DNA of 64,000 nucleotides from the NCBI GenBank assembly GCA_032209605.1, contig JASFXZ010000004.1, positions 36,428,401 to 36,492,400 on the forward strand, given 5' to 3'. Origin of the DNA: Mactromeris polynyma (lineage: Eukaryota; Mollusca; Bivalvia; Venerida; Mactridae). Positions 58,620 through 64,000 of the stretch are shown here, piece after piece; position 1 is the stretch's first letter, and every line of letters begins with the position of its first letter. A program made the position numbers and the translations under genes. The notes under the pieces are model-generated. The model searched no databases and was not told the origin of the DNA. It saw only the letters and a program-made list of their open reading frames with translations.

Positions 58620-59085
58620 GTAATTTAATACATGTATATTATGTATGTGTGTATGTTTACTTGCGCTTTTGGGGTGAATGTGCCCTTGTGTGAAGCATTT
58701 CCTTGTTGTCCAAGTTTATGGTCGACCATGCCATTCCTTGCACCCTGTTGCCTGCCTTGCGTATTAACCCCTGCAGTTTGGAGGCGCAGTGGTCGAGGGT
58801 CTGACCTGACTCCTGATCCGAAGGTCGTGAGTTCGAGTCCCGCGATGAGCAGTGTTTGATCACGAACGTCACAATCCCTGGCGCGAGAACTGGTTGGTAG
58901 GCAGGAAGCAGTCATCGAGAATGATTAGTATAAGTTGTAAGAACTTCTTTCACAATCGATGTGTTAACTACCCTGTACCCCCTCTGGTGTTTTGTGGACT
59001 GTTGTTTCCCCGGAGGTCTGAGTGGAGATGCATTGTCTTGTGTACGAGTATGTGACGTTCCCTGTAGCAACTTATTCTCTCTTTT
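58620..59085 (+). mobile_element. Interspersed element A, copy 9, split by a SINE
   Basis: The left part is TGTGTATGTTTACTTGCGCT, GGTCGACCATGCCATTCC, TTGCGTATTAACCCCTGCA. The right part is CCCCCTCTGGTGTTTTGTGG, CCCGGAGGTCTGAGTGG, GACGTTCCCTGTAGCAACTT. In intact copies CTTGCACCTCCTCAGTGCCT is continuous at this point; here ~185 bp of tRNA-derived sequence interrupts it. Confidence 0.82.
58777..58963 (+). mobile_element. tRNA-derived SINE nested in element A
   Basis: Box A-like GGCGCAGTGGTCGAGGG and box B GTGAGTTCGAGTCCCGC are followed by GATGAGCAGTGTTTGATCAC, shared with 6645-6795. Imperfect flanking repeats TTAACCCCTGCA and TTAACTACCCTGTA look like a decayed target duplication. The head resembles a class II (Ser/Leu-like) tRNA only loosely. 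Confidence 0.75.
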
Positions 59086-59854
59086 TGTATATTGATGAAG
59101 AGACATGCTCGTGTATTAGGCCTAGTCTTGTTTTATGTAATAAATATCTTTGTAAGATTCTTGATGTCATACAATGTGCAATTACCGTTTAACGAAATGC
59201 TTAGACGTTTGTGTATCTTAAATTAAACATAAAACACTGACACATGATTGCCTTGTTATCGACTCATTTACACAAATTATGTTATCAGCGTATGTGTTTC
59301 TTCTTCAATTATTTTATTGATTTACTTTGAGTTGCCATAGTTACCACAAAACGTCGTAATTATGATGTATGCATAGTAACACAGTTTAACAACTCCAAAT
59401 AACTTGCCACGATGAACAGAATTAAGTGGTAACACGTTTAATTATTTTCTTGTTAAAGTCTCAGACGATTTTCTCATGTTCTTAATGAATACAATATTCT
59501 TCGAATAATATTTTGATTAAATTTGAAAAAAGTGCTTGAACGAACAATAAATTCATACACTAATGATAGCCGAAATGTGTTATATTAAAGATATAGCGAT
59601 ATTGCATTTTCCTAGGAGAGAGTTTCGAATGCCATAGTTATGGAAAATGAATGGTTTTTATCCAGCTACCATGATTCTAGAAAAATCAATTAAAGTTCCT
59701 TGTTGTTAAAATAAAATGAAGTTATAATAGGTGTTCCGATGAGTTAAAACACTTAAGTTAGTAATCCTGAGTTACTTCATTATCCATATCAAAGACAAAA
59801 ATGGTTCCAGCATTTTTTGCATTGTGTGTTTCTTGCTAAAGGCAGGATTAAATT
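59086..59854. other. No supported feature
   Basis: AT-rich spacer; nothing recognised. Confidence 0.35.
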
Positions 59855-60115
59855 TAGACATTGCCTCCCCACGCAGATCACGGGAAAACATCAGCGTATG
59901 AATATAAGAAGTTTATGAGATGTAAGGGTAAACATCTATGGGTATGGGGCATTAAACAACTGAATTGATTATCAATAACACTTAAGGAGAGTAGGAGGGA
60001 ACAGAAGAGAGAAAGGGAGTCCATTATAGGACAAACCAATAAAGTAAATTGGCCAAAAACGGAAAGAGCGGTTGACATGAATGTCATAACAGGGCAGATA
60101 TTTCTATAAAGGGAT
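59855..60115 (-). mobile_element. Interspersed element A, copy 10 (diverged)
   Basis: GACATTGCCTCCCCACGCAG, ATCACGGGAAAACATCAGCG, then TTAAGGAGAGTAGGAGG and GGACAAACCAATAAAGTAAA follow family order in reverse. The extreme 3' end (GTTGCTACAGGG) is missing. Confidence 0.6.
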
Positions 60116-60119
60116 ATAT

Positions 60120-60200
60120 ATTGCATATTCAGTAAGCCAAAGGCCCATGTGAACATAAAACAATACATACAATGTCACATAACAGACGTAGCAAGTGGCA
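60120..60200 (-). mobile_element. Possible LINE-tail relative
   Basis: On the minus strand TTATGTTCACATGGGCCTTT, GGCTTACTGAATATG resembles the tail at 34980-35015 (TTGTCCTCATAGGCCATTTG, GCTTACTTGAC). Only ~35 bp are clearly shared. Confidence 0.4.
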
Positions 60201-60892
60201 ACTACTCAATATCAGGAAAACAGATTCATGTATATCTAAATGTAAGAGATAAGTGAATGAGAATGATATGTTTTAGATATTGAGACAGTGTAAGTCATAC
60301 TAAAGAAAATAAGAAAACGAGAAAATAGAGAAAACGAATAAAGCGAAATCATTCGGCGGGGGTGGAAATCGTTCGACGGGGCGGAAATTGTTCGACGGAG
60401 CAGTGAAGGTGTGCGATATATAGTGATTTGCTTTACATATCATTTTAAAGTCACACATGACAAGAAACAAACAACAATCTGTATACCTAGAAAATAAAAA
60501 AAACATCATTAACATAACAACACAATACAAAACCTAAGCATATATCTTTATATTTGATAGTTATATAATAACCACAGTTTACACTGAAATAAGGTGATTG
60601 AATCACATTGAAAGCTTTGAATATACATGCATATGAACTCAGGCCATGTATTAAAACAATAAGGGAATAGGGGAACTTTATACACTTTTGGTGATCCTCT
60701 GCGAATAACGATACTATATTTTAAGGTTGTTATAAGATAAGTTTTTATCAATCAACTTCAAAAACTATTGCGAGCACATCAGACCTTTAAGCAGAATCAT
60801 CATTTAAACATAGAATTAAAGTGTATGTTCATGTCACAATGTGTATACGATATAATAAATTATTTACATGTAATACATGTAGATTTATACGT
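60201..60892. other. No supported feature
   Basis: AT-rich sequence with a small imperfect triplicate at 60350-60400 (ATCGTTCGACGGGG / ATTGTTCGACGGAG / ATCATTCGGCGGGG). Confidence 0.4.
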
Positions 60893-62268
60893 ATCGCACA
60901 TGTGTGTGTCATCTCGCCAAATATGTGCACATTCTCGCCATATGTGTGTGTTATCTTGCCATATCCATGTGTCATCTCGCCAAATGTGTGTGTTATCTCG
61001 CATATCCGTGTGTTATCTCGCCATATCCGTGTGATATCTCGCTATATCCGTGTGTTATCTCGCCATATCCGTGTGATATCTCGCTATATCCGTGTGATAT
61101 CTCGCTATATCCGTGTGTTATCTCGCCATATCCGTGTGATATCTCGCTATATCCGTGTGTTATCTCGCCATATAAGTGTGATATCTCGCCATATCCGTGT
61201 GTTATCTCGCCATATCCGTGTGATATCTCGCTATATCCGTGTGATATCTCGCCATATCCGTGTGTTATCTCGCCATATCCGTGTGATATCTCGCTATATC
61301 CGTGTGTTATCTCGCCATATAAGTGTGATATCTCGCCATATCCGTGTGTTATCTCGCCATATCCGTGTGATATCTCGCTATATCCGTGTGTTATCTCGCC
61401 ATATAAGTGTGTTATCTCGCCATATAAGTGTGATATCTCGCCATATCCGTGTGTTATCTCGCCATATCCGTGTGATATCTCGCTATATCCGTGTGTTATC
61501 TCGCCATATAAGTGTGATATCTCGCCATATCCGTGTGTTATCTCGCCATATCCGTGTGATATCTCGCTATATCCATGTGTTATCTCGCCATATAAGTGTG
61601 ATATCTCGCCATATCCGTGTGTTATCTCGATATATCCGTGTGATATCTCGCCATATCCGCGTGTTATCTCGCTATATCCGTGTGTTATCTCGCCATATAA
61701 GTGTGATATCTCCCCATATCCGTGTGTTATCTCGATATATCCGTGTGATATCTCGCCATATCCGCGTGTTATCTCGCCATGTGTGTGTTATCTCGCTATA
61801 TATACGTGTTATCTCGCCAAACATATGTGTTATCTCGCCATGTATGTGTGTTATCTCGCCATATATTTGTGTTATTTCACCATATATATGTGTAATCTCG
61901 CCATATTATTGTGTTATCTCGCCATATATATGTTTTATCTCGCCATTATATATGTGTTATCTCGCCATATATTGTGTTATCTCGCCATATATTGTGTTAT
62001 CTCGCCATATTATTGTGTTATCTCGCCATATATTTGTGTTGTCTCGCCATATTCTTGTGTTATCTCGCCATATTATTGTGTTATTTCACCATACATATGT
62101 GTTATCTCGCCATATATTTGTGTTATTTCACCATACATATGTGTTATCTCGCCATATTATTGTGTTATCTCGCCATATTTGTGTGTTATCTCGCCATATA
62201 TTTGTGTTATTTCACCATACATATGTGTTATCTCGCCATATATGTGTTATCTCGCTATATATGTGCTG
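60893..62268. repeat. 21-bp tandem repeat, ~65 copies, with 84-bp higher order
   Basis: The base unit is CCATATCCGTGTGTTATCTCG. In 61019-61790 four unit types repeat in fixed order: CCATATCCG..GTTAT, CCATATCCG..GATAT, CTATATCCG..GTTAT, CCATATAAG..GATAT. This gives an 84-bp higher-order repeat with occasional unit gains. From about 61790 units diverge and vary in length (CATATATTTGTGTTATCTCG, ACCATACATATGTGTTAT). A 21-bp unit keeps two plus frames open for 455-485 codons of heptapeptide repeats; I judge them non-coding. Confidence 0.96.
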
Positions 62269-63090
62269 TAGCGCGTAAACAACCGAAAGCATTCCGCATT
62301 TGCCGAGATTGATAATTAAGCTAACTTTCAGAACGCAGATAAATGTTATTAACCAGAGAACGCAATTAGACAGAACGTGTCTATAACAAGTAACATGCAT
62401 TTTATACACCAGTGTTTATCTTCCACATCTACACAACTTTATTCAAGTAACAAACGCATATCGCATGTGGTTCGGTATCAGACCGGTATGCATTTATAAA
62501 GCAGAACAAACATTGGTTTGTAAGATATTTTGCAAAACAAATAGAAAACATTTCTCATTCTTATTTTCGATGTCGTATACTGTCGGTTCATTTGTGTCGT
62601 ACAGGAATTCAATTGAAATTGACTGCTTTTATACATGACTGTACATTAATCAGAAATATTGACGTGAGGAAGAGTACATGATACAAAGGCATACATAAAT
62701 AACCACATATCAAGCTAATTATATAGACATAAACGTATGAGATGTATCTCATAGGATTTAGCTAAGTCATGAGTTGCCAAAATTATGCAATTATTGGTTT
62801 TACTAAGAAGATATTGTTAGGAAAACGGATTTCTTTAATGCTTTCTAGCCGGAATGCTGATGATTTAATATTATATAGCTTTATGGAAATTACTTATTAC
62901 GTGGTAACACACTGTGGTAATTGCATTCAATTCTAGGAATTCGGAGGGAAAGATGCACGTTGTAGTGTGTGTACATTGTTTAAACTACCTTGTAGTGAAG
63001 AGTAAGTCGGTCAGAGTTGCTTCTCTTAACGTGAATACCGCCTCTATTAACGGTGGCATAGAGGTGACATGTGAATAATTATTTTTATCT
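62269..63090. other. No supported feature
   Basis: AT-rich spacer between two satellite arrays; nothing recognised. Confidence 0.4.
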
Positions 63091-64000
63091 CGTGGCCACA
63101 ATTTACTATATTATAACTCGTTAACACGACATACTAAGTCGCGGCCACAATTTACTATATTATAACTCGTTAACACGACACACTAAGTCGCGGCCACAAT
63201 TTACTATATTATAACTCGTTAACACGACATACTAAGTCGTGGCCACAATTTACTATATTATAACTCGTTAACACGACATACTAAGTCGCGGCCACAATTT
63301 ACTATATTATAACTCGTTAACACGACATACTAAGTCGTGGCCACAATTTACTATATTATAACTCGTTAACACGACATACTAAGTCGTGGCCACAATTTTC
63401 TATATTATAACTCGTTAACACGACATACTAAGTCGTGGCCACAATTTACTATATTATAACTCGTTAACACGACATACTAAGTCGTGGCCACAATTTACTA
63501 TATTATAACTCGTTAACACGACATACTAAGTCGCGGCCACAATTTACTATATAATAACACGTTAACACGACATACTAAGTCGTGGTAACAATTTACTATA
63601 TTATAGCTCGTTAACACGACATACTAAGTCGTGGCCACAATTTACTATATTATAACTCGTTAACACGACATACTAAGTCGTGGCCACAATTTACTATATT
63701 ATAGCTCGTTAACACGACATACTAAGTCGTGGCCACAATTTACTATATTATAGCTCGTTAACACGACATACTTAGTCGTGGCCATAATTTACTATATTAT
63801 AGCTCGTTAACACGACATACTAAGTCGTGGCCACAATTTACTATATTATAGCTCGTTAACACGACATACTAAGTCGTGGCCACAATTTACTATATTATAA
63901 CTCGTTAACACGACATACTAAGTCGTGGCCACAATTTTCTATATTATAGCTCGTTAACACGACATACTAAGTCGTGGCCACAATTTACTATATTATAACT
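63091..64000. repeat. 49-bp tandem repeat, at least 18.5 copies, runs off window
   Basis: Units start at 63091, 63140, 63189 and so on, reading CGTGGCCACAATTTACTATA, TTATAACTCGTTAACACGAC, ATACTAAGT. Copies differ at very few sites (CGTGG/CGCGG; TTATAACTCG/TTATAGCTCG). The AGCTCG variant is confined to the right half, showing local homogenisation. Each unit contains GTGGCCAC or GCGGCCAC and GTTAAC palindromes. The right end is beyond the window. Confidence 0.97.

Noticed and set aside
60821..62278. 485- and 455-codon open frames as genes
   Set aside because: They coincide with the 21-bp array; both frames are open because 21 is divisible by three and the unit lacks stops. No splice, promoter or domain evidence.

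Overview
The window looks like eukaryotic nuclear DNA, most likely from a bivalve mollusc or a related lophotrochozoan. It is AT-rich and full of short interspersed elements, MITEs, decayed retrotransposons and about a dozen unrelated minisatellite arrays. There is no bacterial-style gene packing, no Shine-Dalgarno/operon structure, and no long open frame outside tandem repeats. The retroelement protein remnants and a degenerate ~142-bp repeat resemble families I know from bivalve genomes. The taxonomic assignment is inference.

Layout. 0-7 kb: a 34-bp array, a ~100-bp TIR element, a 1.1-kb foldback transposon with minisatellite arms and a perfect 9-bp target duplication (3041-4139), a 55-bp array with a CACGTG in each copy, a small foldback element with three TGACGTCA sites, and a tRNA-derived SINE. 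7-29 kb: mostly unannotated intergenic or intronic DNA with five copies of a ~380-bp interspersed element ('element A'), a tRNA-like sequence, a 106-bp and a 39-bp AT-rich array, and two direct duplications. 28.8-31 kb: a degenerate 142-bp repeat beside a 1-kb inverted repeat. 31.9-36 kb: a tRNA-derived SINE, a MITE, a further element A copy, and two dead reverse-transcriptase genes (Penelope-like on +, LINE-like on -). 36.8-47.5 kb: four large tandem arrays (30 bp, 29 bp, trinucleotide-phased GAT/AAC/AAT, 47 bp) separated by a second SINE copy and MITEs. 47.7-60 kb: MITEs (hAT-like, TTAA hairpin, a CWG-duplicating family with one copy nested in another, pogo-like), more element A copies, and the only plausible host coding exon (54569-54656, a transmembrane segment). 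60.9-64 kb: a 21-bp array with an 84-bp higher-order repeat and a 49-bp array that runs off the window.

No complete protein-coding gene can be supported. Long open frames at 36.8-37.8, 45.4-46.4 and 60.8-62.3 kb are by-products of repeat units whose length is a multiple of three. The most informative content is the transposon biology (foldback with 9-bp duplication, CWG-duplicating MITE family, nested insertions) and the satellites that carry a transcription-factor-like motif in every unit.
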